Assembly: GCA_041601535.1 (NCBI GenBank)
Contig: JBFIHZ010000229.1
Span: 1 to 6,823 of the forward strand
Direction of reading: 5' to 3'
DNA: 6,823 nt
Origin: JBFIHZ01 sp041601535
GTDB taxonomy: Bacteria > Pseudomonadota > Gammaproteobacteria > Xanthomonadales > SZUA-36
A program made the position numbers and the translations under genes. This document shows, piece after piece, positions 1 through 6,654 of this stretch (its first letter is position 1; the number at the start of each line of letters is the position of its first letter). Under the pieces are notes generated by a model. The model worked only from the letters and a program-made list of their open reading frames with translations. It did no database searches and was not told where the DNA came from.

Positions 1-108
1 ATCACTGGTCTGGGGCAGGGGTTCAGGCAGCCGTTGATCGGCAGAGAAAAACACCAGCCCCGCAGCAAGGGCAAGAACGGCCAGCGCCACAAACAGCCAG
101 GTTCTCAT
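1..108 (-). CDS. N-terminal part of a leftward gene: membrane-anchored or exported protein of unknown function (partial)
   Basis: Read leftward from an ATG at 108, 36 codons stay open to the window edge, so the C-terminal part is missing. The product begins MRTWLFVALAVLALAAGLVF, a short basic start followed by about 17 hydrophobic residues. A polar, proline-rich stretch (SADQRLPEPLPQTSD) follows. This is the pattern of an uncleaved N-terminal membrane anchor or a signal peptide. There is no lipobox cysteine in the visible part. The frame is also open upstream to a stop near 177 and would add a basic stretch (LRRVRNI), so a GTG start at 120 is possible. The best Shine-Dalgarno here, GGAGGTG at 157-151, points instead to an out-of-frame ATG at 143. 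I do not recognise the family: the visible part is almost only the anchor. It is divergent from the dioxygenase cluster and need not share its function. Confidence 0.55.
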   Translation of the reverse strand, partial: MRTWLFVALAVLALAAGLVFFSADQRLPEPLPQTSD

Positions 109-143
109 GATGTTGCGCACCCGGCGCAGGCTTGAGCGATCAT
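105..143 (-). CDS. Possible 12-codon leader ORF overlapping the start of the leftward gene
   Basis: An ATG at 143 (minus strand) lies 7 nt after a near-perfect Shine-Dalgarno, GGAGGTG at 157-151. It encodes MIAQACAGCATS and then stops. The TGA stop (107-105) shares bases with the ATG of the downstream ORF (108-106) as ATGA, the classic arrangement for translational coupling. The strong ribosome site has no other well-placed start, which is the reason to list it. It could instead be an artefact of a one-base indel separating this start from the true reading frame of the downstream protein. The peptide has no recognisable function. Confidence 0.3.
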   Translation of the reverse strand: MIAQACAGCATS

Positions 144-206
144 GCAGCGACACCTCCACAAAGGGTGAATATGCCTATCAGACCCAACTTACCGCCATAA
201 AATTCC

Positions 207-225
207 CGGGCGGTCACGGCGCCCG
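207..225. repeat. GC-rich inverted repeat (hairpin) in the divergent intergenic region
   Basis: The arms CGGGCG (207-212) and CGCCCG (220-225) are perfect complements around a 7-nt loop. Read on the minus strand the stem is followed by GGAATTTTA, a weak T tract, so a leftward terminator is conceivable. No leftward gene is evident just upstream of it, so its role is unclear. Confidence 0.3.
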
Positions 226-447
226 ACCAGGATGTCAGCACGTACCGTTGAAAGTGTAGACCTGCTGCTAAAAAAGTCCATAGCCAGGCATGGGGCAACC
301 GAAGCAGTTGCTTGCTTATCCATTTCCATGCCGCGTTTTGTACTCATACCACTTCAAACCGTTGCCGAAATGCAGAGAGCTCGAAGGTATCCCGAAAATG
401 CAGAATCTCGTAGCCTCTAGAAAGCACCACAGTCGTTACCTTGGGTG

Positions 448-462
448 ATCACAGATTGTGAT
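448..462. repeat. Perfect inverted repeat ATCACA-N3-TGTGAT, possible regulator site
   Basis: ATCACA (448-453) and TGTGAT (457-462) are exact reverse complements around GAT. The left arm overlaps an 8-bp palindrome GTGATCAC (445-452). The half-sites resemble those of CRP (TGTGA/TCACA), but they are in the opposite order and with the wrong spacing for CRP. It lies almost 400 bp from the start of the dioxygenase gene, so any link to a promoter is speculative. Confidence 0.25.
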
Positions 463-751
463 GTGCGCTTGCATCGGTCCAAAAATGGCTTGAAGCCCAT
501 ACTCCTTTTGTACCAACAGATTAAAACCGCGCGTGTACGGAAAATCCATGACTGGCTGTGGGCTTTTACGGTTGTCTGTGTGCCAGGGAAATAAAACGTG
601 CGCTTGGTGTGGATCTTTACAGCAAAGCACTAACCTAAAAAATACCCACTGTCAGCTGCAGGCTGTTCCTTTCCTGGCAGTCGGTAATTTGCCGTGCTTG
701 CGTTTCAAATGCCGGTCGCAAACTGGTCAGCGCATCGCGATATTTCATGCG

Positions 752-781
752 TTGACGTACCTACGTACTATGATTTAGTAT
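752..781 (+). promoter_or_regulatory. Predicted sigma70-type promoter of the catabolic cluster
   Basis: TTGACG (752-757) matches the -35 consensus at five of six positions. TAGTAT (776-781) is the best-spaced -10 candidate, 18 bp downstream and matching at four of six. TTTAGT (774-779, spacing 16) is an alternative. Transcription would begin near 788, leaving a 5' leader of about 50 nt before the dioxygenase ATG. The TTGACG lies at the edge of the ACGTAC repeats, which supports a regulated promoter. The assignment rests on sequence match only. Confidence 0.45.
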
Positions 782-792
782 TTACGTACTAT
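755..792. promoter_or_regulatory. Operator-like ACGTAC/TACGTACTAT repeats over the promoter
   Basis: The 10-mer TACGTACTAT occurs twice, at 762-771 and 783-792, exactly 21 bp apart (two helical turns, so both copies face the same side of the DNA). A further ACGTAC (755-760) overlaps the -35 box, giving three ACGTAC copies at 755, 763 and 784. Between the 10-mers lies an inverted repeat, TACTA (766-770) and TAGTA (776-780), with a 5-bp spacer. One copy sits in the -35/-10 spacer and the other on the expected start site, where a bound protein would block polymerase. A TetR- or GntR-type repressor is a reasonable guess, but no regulator gene is present in the window. Confidence 0.5.
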
Positions 793-840
793 TTGTCTTT
801 GAGCGTCACTCATTGAGGTGAGGCAGGGGAGGTTTGCGAA

Positions 841-1890
841 ATGGACGCATTGTGGGAAGTTGGTCGCGAGGCCCTGGGTGACGCCGCATGGCGTGGACCT
901 GAAGTCGCAGAGCGCGTCGGTGAATGGACGGTTCACCTGTCTGCCGATGATATCGAAGAAATCGATGCGAGCCTCGCTGCAGTTAAACACGCTCACGGCG
1001 ATCTGGCCTGGCGTGACACCGATGCCGACCCGGAATTCCCGCTGCCCGGCCTGAGTGAAAAGCTGCGCGATGCCAATACCGTATTACGCGATGGTGTCGG
1101 CTTCATGTTATTGCGCGGTCTGCCGGTCGAGCGCTACAGCGTGAATGAGGCCAAGATCGTGTTGCGGGGTATTTCTGCCAGTTTCGGCGCACCAGTTTCG
1201 CAGAATCATCGCGGCGACATGATCGGTGAAGTGGTTGACCGCAGTGATGAAATCGCGGCGCCTCGGCGCTATGAGGCGGGCGGCGAGTTTCGCATGCATG
1301 TGGACCCGATCGATATCGTTGGTCTCATGTGTTTGCGCAAGGCACGCAGCGGTGGCGACAGTCGTATCGTCAGCTCGCAGACGGTGCACAACGTCTTGTT
1401 GCAGGAGTGTCCGGAACTGGCAGAGCTGCTGTACCAGGGGTTCCTGTTGTATCGTCCCCATCCCGACCGCGGCGACACCGCGCCCCTGACGCCACGTGCC
1501 GTACCGATGTTTGCACCCGATCAGAAGGGTCGTTTTGCCGCGTGGTTCCTGCCCGACCCAGCGCTTCAAGCGGTTGAGTTAGAAGGTGTGGAGCTCAGCG
1601 CACAGCAGCGAGCGGCACTGGACCACGCTGAATATATAGCAGCGCGCAACGACTTGATCCTGAATATGCCGCTGGTGCCGGGTGACATCCAGTTCCTCAA
1701 CAACCGGGTGATTCTGCATAGCCGGGCCGGTTACGAGGATTTTCCTGAAAAAGATCGTCGCCGCATGATGCTGCGAATCTGGCTGATGAACCCTCAGTGG
1801 GCGCCTCTCGCTGCCGAGCAAATGTTTTTTGACCACACACACCGGTTGGGCGGGGGCATTATGCCGGCGTCCGCGGTAAATCCTGGCTGA
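841..1890 (+). CDS. TauD/TfdA-family Fe(II)/2-oxoglutarate-dependent dioxygenase
   Basis: This 349-residue protein is predicted to be a cytoplasmic oxygenase that couples oxidative decarboxylation of 2-oxoglutarate to hydroxylation of a substrate. The iron-binding facial triad is visible: H153 and D155 in FRMHVDPIDIVGL, and the distal H293 in FLNNRVILHSRAGYED. R312 in MMLRIWL fits the 2-oxoglutarate carboxylate-binding arginine. The signature VPGDIQFLNNR just before the distal histidine is typical of the TauD/TfdA superfamily. The protein is somewhat longer than TauD itself (about 280 residues), with about 70 extra residues before the core (GVGFMLLRGLPVERYS). The ATG is preceded by a strong GGGGAGGT (826-833) with a 7-nt gap, which fixes the start. 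It is the first gene after the predicted promoter and lies 69 nt before the TonB-dependent receptor. The real substrate is unknown: TauD family members attack sulfonates, aryloxy acids, carnitine precursors and others, so taurine should not be assumed. Confidence 0.93.
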   Translation: MDALWEVGREALGDAAWRGPEVAERVGEWTVHLSADDIEEIDASLAAVKHAHGDLAWRDTDADPEFPLPGLSEKLRDANTVLRDGVGFMLLRGLPVERYSVNEAKIVLRGISASFGAPVSQNHRGDMIGEVVDRSDEIAAPRRYEAGGEFRMHVDPIDIVGLMCLRKARSGGDSRIVSSQTVHNVLLQECPELAELLYQGFLLYRPHPDRGDTAPLTPRAVPMFAPDQKGRFAAWFLPDPALQAVELEGVELSAQQRAALDHAEYIAARNDLILNMPLVPGDIQFLNNRVILHSRAGYEDFPEKDRRRMMLRIWLMNPQWAPLAAEQMFFDHTHRLGGGIMPASAVNPG

Positions 1891-1945
1891 TTAGACAACC
1901 AGATGCCTGCACCTTGCGTGCGCACTTGCTTCCGAGTGTTGCACC

Positions 1946-1952
1946 GGGGAAG
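1946..1952 (+). promoter_or_regulatory. Ribosome binding site that decides the receptor start
   Basis: GGGGAAG ends 7 nt before the ATG at 1960. It supports that start over the first in-frame ATG at 1903, which has no purine-rich stretch before it. A weaker GGAG (1969-1972) sits 11 nt before another in-frame ATG at 1984, which remains the main alternative. Confidence 0.55.
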
Positions 1953-1959
1953 AAATTCA

Positions 1960-4395
1960 ATGAAGACTGGAGACCCAGTAACGATGAAGATGAAAACCCT
2001 CAGCAGATCATGTAGTCCCAAAGCGGCTATAGCGAACGCCGATATTGCCACTGCGATGGCCAAGCGGGCGCTCGCGTTGACCCTGACCGCGGCATTGCTT
2101 GCTCCAGCTGCTATCCTGGCCCAGGAATCCGACTTCCTCGAAGAGGTTCTGGTTACCGCATCCAAGCGCTCATCCGGTGTTTCCCAGCACGACATCGGCA
2201 CTGCAGTATCCGTGCTGAACATGGAAACCCTGGAAGCCACGGGTATCGTCAATATCGATGCCATCGTTCCGCTGGTCCCCGGCCTGAATATCGAATCTTT
2301 CGGTCCGGGCGACAGTGAATTCATCATTCGCGGAATCAATGCTGCGGGAGAGTCCACAGTGGGTGTCTATTTCGATGAGTCGCCGATCACCGGCCGTTTC
2401 GTAGAAGACGGTGGTGGCAAGAATGCGCCATTAAAACTGGTAGACATCGAGCGTATTGAAGTGCTCAAGGGGCCGCAGGGCACCCTGTTCGGCGCCAATT
2501 CCATGGGTGGAACCATCCGCATCATCACCAACAAGCCTAACTTGCAAGCCTTTGAAGGACGGGCCGACGCGGAACTGAGCTTTACAGCACACTCGGCCGA
2601 TCAGAGCTATAGCGCCAGCGGTATGTTGAACATGCCCCTGGTGGAAGACACCTTGGGTGTGCGGCTGGTGGCGTACAGTGATTCCACTGCCGGCTTTATC
2701 GATAACACACAGATCGGTGAGCGCGACGTGAACGATATTCAGACCAGCGGCGTGCGTGCGCAGATGCTGTTTCAGCCATCCGATGTGTTTTCGCTAAACG
2801 CCAGCGTCACCTATCAGGAACTGGAGAGCGGCCACAATTCGCGTGCGACTCCGGCGGGGTCGTTTGGCCCGGGCGGCGGCTTCTACATCAACGAAGGCCC
2901 CGGGAATCCGCGGACGGCGGCGCCAGGGGGTAACTTCATCAACACCGAATTTTCCAGAACAGCATGGGATGAGGAATTGCTGTTGGCCAGCCTCACCGGT
3001 GAGTACGACATGGATAATGGAGTGATCACCGCTACGGCTTCCTACTTCGATCGTGAGATCCAGCGGTACCAGGACTCAACGCCGCTGAACACCACCTCCC
3101 TGGTCGGCTTCTTCACCGGCCTGCTGGGTTTCGACACTCCTCCCGCGAGCGTGGTGGAACAGCCGCAGGACCGCGAGGTGACCTCCATTGAACTGCGTTA
3201 CGCGTCAAAATTCGATGGCCCGGTGCAAACCGTGTTTGGCGGCTTCTACCAAACCGAGGACAACTTTTTCACCAACAACGTAATCAATGTCAACTCCGAT
3301 GGCCGCCCGGTTGAAGCCTTTATTCCGGGCGCGCCCAGCCGCGTGACTGGCGCTGGCGAGCCGGGAGAGATTAACAGCATCTTCGGACGGTTCCTGGACG
3401 GTGAGCGCGAGCGGCTGGCGGTGTTTGGCGAACTCTCGTACTCCGTAAGCCCCACGGTGGAAATTACCGGTGGCCTGCGCTGGTTTCGCTTTGACATCAA
3501 GGAGAACCAGAACAACACCGGCCCTGACTTCCTCGCCGGTGGCAACGCGCTGGAGCTGGACGGTGATGAAACCACCACCACCTATAAGCTGAATGTGACC
3601 TGGCGCCCCAGCGATGACCATACCTACTATGCTGAAGTGGCGACCGGTTTCCGTCCGGGTGGTACCAACGTCGCCTCGGGCATCGCGGCCATCGCCGGTG
3701 GCTTCGTACCACCGATTTTTGAAAGCGACGAACTGCGCAATCATGAAATTGGCGCCAAGCTGTACCTGCTGGACCGCCGTCTGAACCTGAACCTGGCCGG
3801 CTACTGGATCGAATGGCAGGATATTCAGGTGCAAACCATTACCGAAGGCGGTTTCAACTTCATTGACAACGCGGGCGAAGCGCGCGTGCTTGGTCTGGAA
3901 GCCGAGGGCAGCCTGTACCTGAGTGATCCGTTGACCCTGAACTTTGGCTTCAACTACACCGACGCTCAGCTTACCCAAGATCAGCCCTTCGTGGTCGGTG
4001 GCGATGGCGCCTCATTCACCGGCCAGGATGGCGACGATATTCCCAAAACCCCGAAGTTCACCTTCAACCTCGGCCTTGCCTATGACTTTGTGCTGGGTGG
4101 CTGGGACTCCCAGGCTCGCCTGGATTACTTCCACAAGGACGATTCGGACTCTGATTTCAGCTCCCGCGATGCCTTGCTGGGCTTGTCCAACCCCAACTAT
4201 CATGAGCTGCCATCCATTGACCGGCTGGATCTCAACATCAGCTTCCGCAAGGACAACCTGACCTTGGGGCTGTTTGCCCGCAACCTGACGGACGAAGACC
4301 TCATTGTCGACGTGCTGAGCTCCGACCAGGATCCCTTCGCCTATATTATGGCGATGCCACGCACCGTGGGTGTTCGCATGGGTGTGGACTTCTGA
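1960..4395 (+). CDS. TonB-dependent outer-membrane receptor
   Basis: This is an energy-coupled outer-membrane channel that imports scarce ligands using the TonB-ExbB-ExbD complex. From the ATG at 1960 it has 811 residues, normal for the family. A long polar n-region precedes a hydrophobic core (about residues 33-55, MAKRALALTL to AILAQ) with likely cleavage after ILA. A TonB-box-like EEVLVTA follows at about 61-67. The plug domain spans roughly 75-190 and carries FIIRGINAAGESTVGVYFDE and the hallmark RIEVLKGPQGTLFG (about 165-178), then GGTIRIITNKP. The remainder is a beta-barrel with many alternating aromatic strands (YYAEVATGFRPGG, LNLAGYWIEWQDIQVQ, LGLFARNLTDE). It ends in a terminal phenylalanine (MGVDF), the outer-membrane assembly signal. 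No SusD partner or N-terminal signalling domain for a FecR/FecI pair is present. Its place in an enzyme cluster suggests uptake of an organic substrate rather than a siderophore, but that is inference. Confidence 0.95.
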   Translation: MKTGDPVTMKMKTLSRSCSPKAAIANADIATAMAKRALALTLTAALLAPAAILAQESDFLEEVLVTASKRSSGVSQHDIGTAVSVLNMETLEATGIVNIDAIVPLVPGLNIESFGPGDSEFIIRGINAAGESTVGVYFDESPITGRFVEDGGGKNAPLKLVDIERIEVLKGPQGTLFGANSMGGTIRIITNKPNLQAFEGRADAELSFTAHSADQSYSASGMLNMPLVEDTLGVRLVAYSDSTAGFIDNTQIGERDVNDIQTSGVRAQMLFQPSDVFSLNASVTYQELESGHNSRATPAGSFGPGGGFYINEGPGNPRTAAPGGNFINTEFSRTAWDEELLLASLTGEYDMDNGVITATASYFDREIQRYQDSTPLNTTSLVGFFTGLLGFDTPPASVVEQPQDREVTSIELRYASKFDGPVQTVFGGFYQTEDNFFTNNVINVNSDGRPVEAFIPGAPSRVTGAGEPGEINSIFGRFLDGERERLAVFGELSYSVSPTVEITGGLRWFRFDIKENQNNTGPDFLAGGNALELDGDETTTTYKLNVTWRPSDDHTYYAEVATGFRPGGTNVASGIAAIAGGFVPPIFESDELRNHEIGAKLYLLDRRLNLNLAGYWIEWQDIQVQTITEGGFNFIDNAGEARVLGLEAEGSLYLSDPLTLNFGFNYTDAQLTQDQPFVVGGDGASFTGQDGDDIPKTPKFTFNLGLAYDFVLGGWDSQARLDYFHKDDSDSDFSSRDALLGLSNPNYHELPSIDRLDLNISFRKDNLTLGLFARNLTDEDLIVDVLSSDQDPFAYIMAMPRTVGVRMGVDF

Positions 4396-4432
4396 TGATG
4401 CTCCAATGCCTGACATACGGGGTGTTGGCCTG

Positions 4433-5209
4433 ATGCCCCAGAGCTGGCTTCCAGACCGCAAAAGTTCCGGGCAGGCCAGTCTGCTCGGAACCTTTCTGCA
4501 GGCTTCGGACGCATCCGTAGCCGAACTGATGGCGGCGATGCCGTTCGACCTTTTGTGTGCGGATGCCGAACACAGCCCGTTTGATGCAGCCGCAGTGCGG
4601 CGGGTAGCAGCAGTCTGTGATGGCCAGGCCAAGCCATTGTTGGTGCGCATTGCCGAGCCCGGTTATTTGCACTGCGCGCAAGCTCTGGATGCGGGCGCGG
4701 CCGGGGTACTGGCCCCGCGGGTAAGCAATGCGGAAACCGCCCGGGCGGTGGTATCTGCCTGCCGCTATCCGCCGCAGGGTAATCGCGGTGTGGGGCCCGG
4801 GCGCGCGGCGCACTATGGCAAAACGGTGCCCGCTTACGTGAACCAGGCGCGCGAACACACCCTGGTTGCAGTGCAGGTGGAAACCAGCGAAGCGCTGGCG
4901 GCGCTGGATGAGATACTGGCCGTTGATGGGGTGGACCTGATTTTTATCGGCCCCAATGACCTCGCCTTGTCGTTGACCGGCGCACTGGATGCCAGCGCCC
5001 CACCGGTGGAGAAGGCGATTACGGACATTTTCCAGCGTTCGCGGGTTGCTGGCCGTATGACCGGTATTTTCGCCTCCAACGCGGCTGACGCCGCACGCCG
5101 TGCAGATGAAGGCTTTGACCTGGTGCTGCTGGCTTCAGACCTGATGTTTCTGGCCGGCGGTGGCGCTGGCGCAATCAATGAATTCCAACGCCTGCGTCGC
5201 GAGCGTTGA
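4433..5209 (+). CDS. HpcH/HpaI-family class II aldolase
   Basis: This protein is predicted to perform metal-dependent retro-aldol cleavage of a 4-hydroxy-2-oxo acid to pyruvate (or a related 2-oxo acid) and an aldehyde, in the cytoplasm. From the ATG at 4433 it has 258 residues, as in HpaI, GarL and RhmA. Key residues are at near-canonical positions. D44 and H47 lie in LLCADAEHSPFD, R72 in PLLVRIAEP, the metal ligand E150 in VAVQVETSEA, and the metal ligand D176 in IFIGPNDLAL. The glycine-rich NRGVGPGRAAHYG is the family's phosphate/carboxylate-loop region. I chose 4433 because this numbering aligns with HpaI (H45, R70, E149, D175) and a GGGGTG lies 8 nt upstream. An ATG at 4406 and a GTG at 4370 (overlapping the receptor stop) are in frame but lack ribosome sites. 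It starts 37 nt after the receptor and is followed 41 nt later by the flavoenzyme. Citrate-lyase-like or aldarate substrates cannot be separated by sequence. Confidence 0.92.
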   Translation: MPQSWLPDRKSSGQASLLGTFLQASDASVAELMAAMPFDLLCADAEHSPFDAAAVRRVAAVCDGQAKPLLVRIAEPGYLHCAQALDAGAAGVLAPRVSNAETARAVVSACRYPPQGNRGVGPGRAAHYGKTVPAYVNQAREHTLVAVQVETSEALAALDEILAVDGVDLIFIGPNDLALSLTGALDASAPPVEKAITDIFQRSRVAGRMTGIFASNAADAARRADEGFDLVLLASDLMFLAGGGAGAINEFQRLRRER

Positions 5210-5210
5210 A

Positions 5211-5220
5211 CCGGGCCCGG
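5211..5220. repeat. Perfect 10-bp palindrome between aldolase and flavoenzyme genes
   Basis: CCGGGCCCGG is self-complementary and starts right after the aldolase stop codon. ACCGG (5210-5214) can also pair with CCGGT (5228-5232). Any stem would be short, and there is no T tract, so this is not a terminator. It might affect mRNA stability between the two genes, or be chance in G+C-rich DNA. Confidence 0.25.
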
Positions 5221-5250
5221 CCACGCGCCGGTCCTGTAAGGAGTAAATGG

Positions 5251-6654
5251 ATGGATTCGAGTAACGACCTGCGCGAGGCGATCGAACGCCTGCGCGAGCT
5301 GTTGGGAGATCGGACGTCGGTCAATGCCTCGGTACGTGAGCAGCATGGCCGCGATGAGTCGTGGTTTGAGGTCTCTCCGCCAGACGTAGTCTGTTTTGCG
5401 GAATCAGTGGAGGACGTGTCGGGGGTGCTGAGCATCTGCAACGAACTTAGCATTCCGGTGATTCCCTTCGGCGCTGGGAGCGGCGTCGCCGGTTCCATCA
5501 ATGCGGTGCAGGGCGGCGTCAGCCTGGATGTCAGCCGCCTGAACGAGGTGATTGCTATACGCCCGGAAGACGGTGACTGCACCGTACAAGCGGGGGTAAC
5601 CCGTGACCAGCTCAACGCCATCCTGCGCGATACCGGAATGTTTTTTTCCGTTGACCCCGGGGCAGATTGCACGCTGGGCGGCATGGCCGCCACGCGCGCC
5701 TCGGGAACCACCACCGTGCGCTACGGCACCATGCGGGAAAACGTGCTGTCGATGAAAGTCGTATTACCCGATGGCGAGGTGATCGACACCGGTACGCGGG
5801 CGCGCAAGTCGGCTTCGGTGTACGACCTCACCCACCTGTTTGTCGGCTCCGAAGGCACACTGGGTGTCATTGTCGAGCTGACAGTGCGTCTGCACGGCGT
5901 GCCGGCGGCGGCCTCCACCGCCATTGTGCAGTTTCCCAATGTGGATGCCGCCGTGCGGGCCGTGGTGATGGCGCTGCAGTTTGAGGTGCCGGTGGCTCGC
6001 GTTGAACTTGCGGACGAGGTGCTGATTCGTGCCCTGAACGAATATTCCGGCCTCAATCTGGAGACGGCGGACTCGCTGTTCGTGGAATTTCACGGTACCG
6101 ATGAGAGCGTAAGTGAAGCCGCCAAACTGTTTCAAACACTGTGTGAGGATGAAGGCTCGCTGGCTTTTCAGTGGAGCGCCGACCCCGAAGAGAGCACCAA
6201 ACTGTGGCGTGCCCGCCACCGGGCCACCTGGGCTTTTCTGGCCATGCGCCCGAACACGCGTAACTTTTCCACCGACGTTTGCGTGCCGATCTCCAGGCTG
6301 GCCGAGTGCATACGCGACACGCGCGTCGACATGGATGCCAACCTGCAGTTGACTGCGACCATCGCCGGGCACGTGGGTGACGGCAACTTTCATGTCGCCA
6401 TACTGGTCAACCCAAACATTGCAGAAGAGCGCCAGCAGGTGGAAGCGTTCTATGACCGGCTGGTAGAGCGTGCGTTGGCCGCTGGCGGAACCTGCACGGG
6501 AGAGCATGGTATCGGCATACAGAAGCTGCATTATGTAGAGCGGGAAATCGGCACCCGCGCGGTGCGCCTGCTGCACAGTATCAAGTCGGCTATTGACCCG
6601 CGAGGCATTATGAACCCCGGCAAAAAAATCCCCCGGCTGGCGGTAACGGAGTGA
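5251..6654 (+). CDS. FAD-linked D-2-hydroxyacid dehydrogenase, Dld/GlcD type (D-lactate dehydrogenase-like)
   Basis: This flavoprotein is predicted to oxidise a D-2-hydroxy acid (D-lactate, D-2-hydroxyglutarate, glycolate or similar) to the 2-oxo acid and pass electrons to cytochrome c, ETF or the quinone pool. It has 467 residues, the family's normal size. The PCMH-type FAD-binding half carries PFGAGSGVAGS (about 72-82), then DPGADCTLGGMAATRASGTT (about 135-154) with RYGTMREN, and FVGSEGTLGVI (about 197-207). The C-terminal FAD-oxidase half carries LWRARH (about 318), the metal-binding HVGDGNFH (374-381) and GEHGIG (417-422). It ends with the typical IMNPGKKIP. The wording of these motifs is closest to the mitochondrial/bacterial LDHD-DLD1 branch rather than to GlcD or soluble D-2-hydroxyglutarate dehydrogenase. 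An AAGGAG (5238-5243) ends 7 nt before the ATG at 5251, excluding the in-frame start at 5206. Its stop overlaps the GTG of the following MFS gene. The true substrate is unknown. Confidence 0.94.
   Translation: MDSSNDLREAIERLRELLGDRTSVNASVREQHGRDESWFEVSPPDVVCFAESVEDVSGVLSICNELSIPVIPFGAGSGVAGSINAVQGGVSLDVSRLNEVIAIRPEDGDCTVQAGVTRDQLNAILRDTGMFFSVDPGADCTLGGMAATRASGTTTVRYGTMRENVLSMKVVLPDGEVIDTGTRARKSASVYDLTHLFVGSEGTLGVIVELTVRLHGVPAAASTAIVQFPNVDAAVRAVVMALQFEVPVARVELADEVLIRALNEYSGLNLETADSLFVEFHGTDESVSEAAKLFQTLCEDEGSLAFQWSADPEESTKLWRARHRATWAFLAMRPNTRNFSTDVCVPISRLAECIRDTRVDMDANLQLTATIAGHVGDGNFHVAILVNPNIAEERQQVEAFYDRLVERALAAGGTCTGEHGIGIQKLHYVEREIGTRAVRLLHSIKSAIDPRGIMNPGKKIPRLAVTE

Larger units (their letters stand above)
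158..751. other. Intergenic region with no convincing gene
   Basis: This stretch lies between the divergent leftward gene and the promoter of the dioxygenase cluster. By eye it is more A+T-rich than the flanking genes, especially from about 420 to 720. Short open frames exist (for example 232-420 plus, 533-778 plus and 436-630 minus). None has a good ribosome site, a recognisable domain, or a composition like the neighbouring genes. I saw no tRNA-like fold, no terminal inverted repeats of an insertion sequence and no convincing transposase remnant. It holds two inverted repeats (207-225 and 448-462) and a 9-bp direct repeat GTGCGCTTG (463-471 and 598-606). It may be regulatory DNA, an unrecognised small RNA, or eroded coding sequence. 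Confidence 0.5.

Noticed and set aside
207..225. Rho-independent terminator
   Set aside because: The stem is only 6 bp, the following T run on the minus strand is weak and interrupted, and no gene is seen that it would end. It is listed only as a hairpin.
232..420. 62-codon open frame in the intergenic region, with VDLLLKKSIARHGATEA slightly recalling transposase text
   Set aside because: There is no spaced ribosome site, no DDE-type motif, no flanking inverted repeats and no continuation in other frames. The resemblance is too short to support a transposase remnant.
448..462. CRP binding site
   Set aside because: The half-sites are in the order TCACA then TGTGA with 3 bp between, whereas CRP needs TGTGA-N6-TCACA.
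436..778. Short open frames on both strands (436-630 minus, 533-778 plus)
   Set aside because: They overlap each other, lack recognisable domains and good ribosome sites, and have compositions unlike the nearby genes.
1108..1569. 153-codon minus-strand open frame inside the dioxygenase gene
   Set aside because: It is antisense to a gene with full catalytic motifs and its translation shows no domain. Such shadow frames are common in G+C-rich DNA.
3205..3978. 257-codon minus-strand open frame inside the receptor gene
   Set aside because: It is fully antisense to the beta-barrel coding region, which reads well as protein. The antisense translation is low-complexity and unrecognised.
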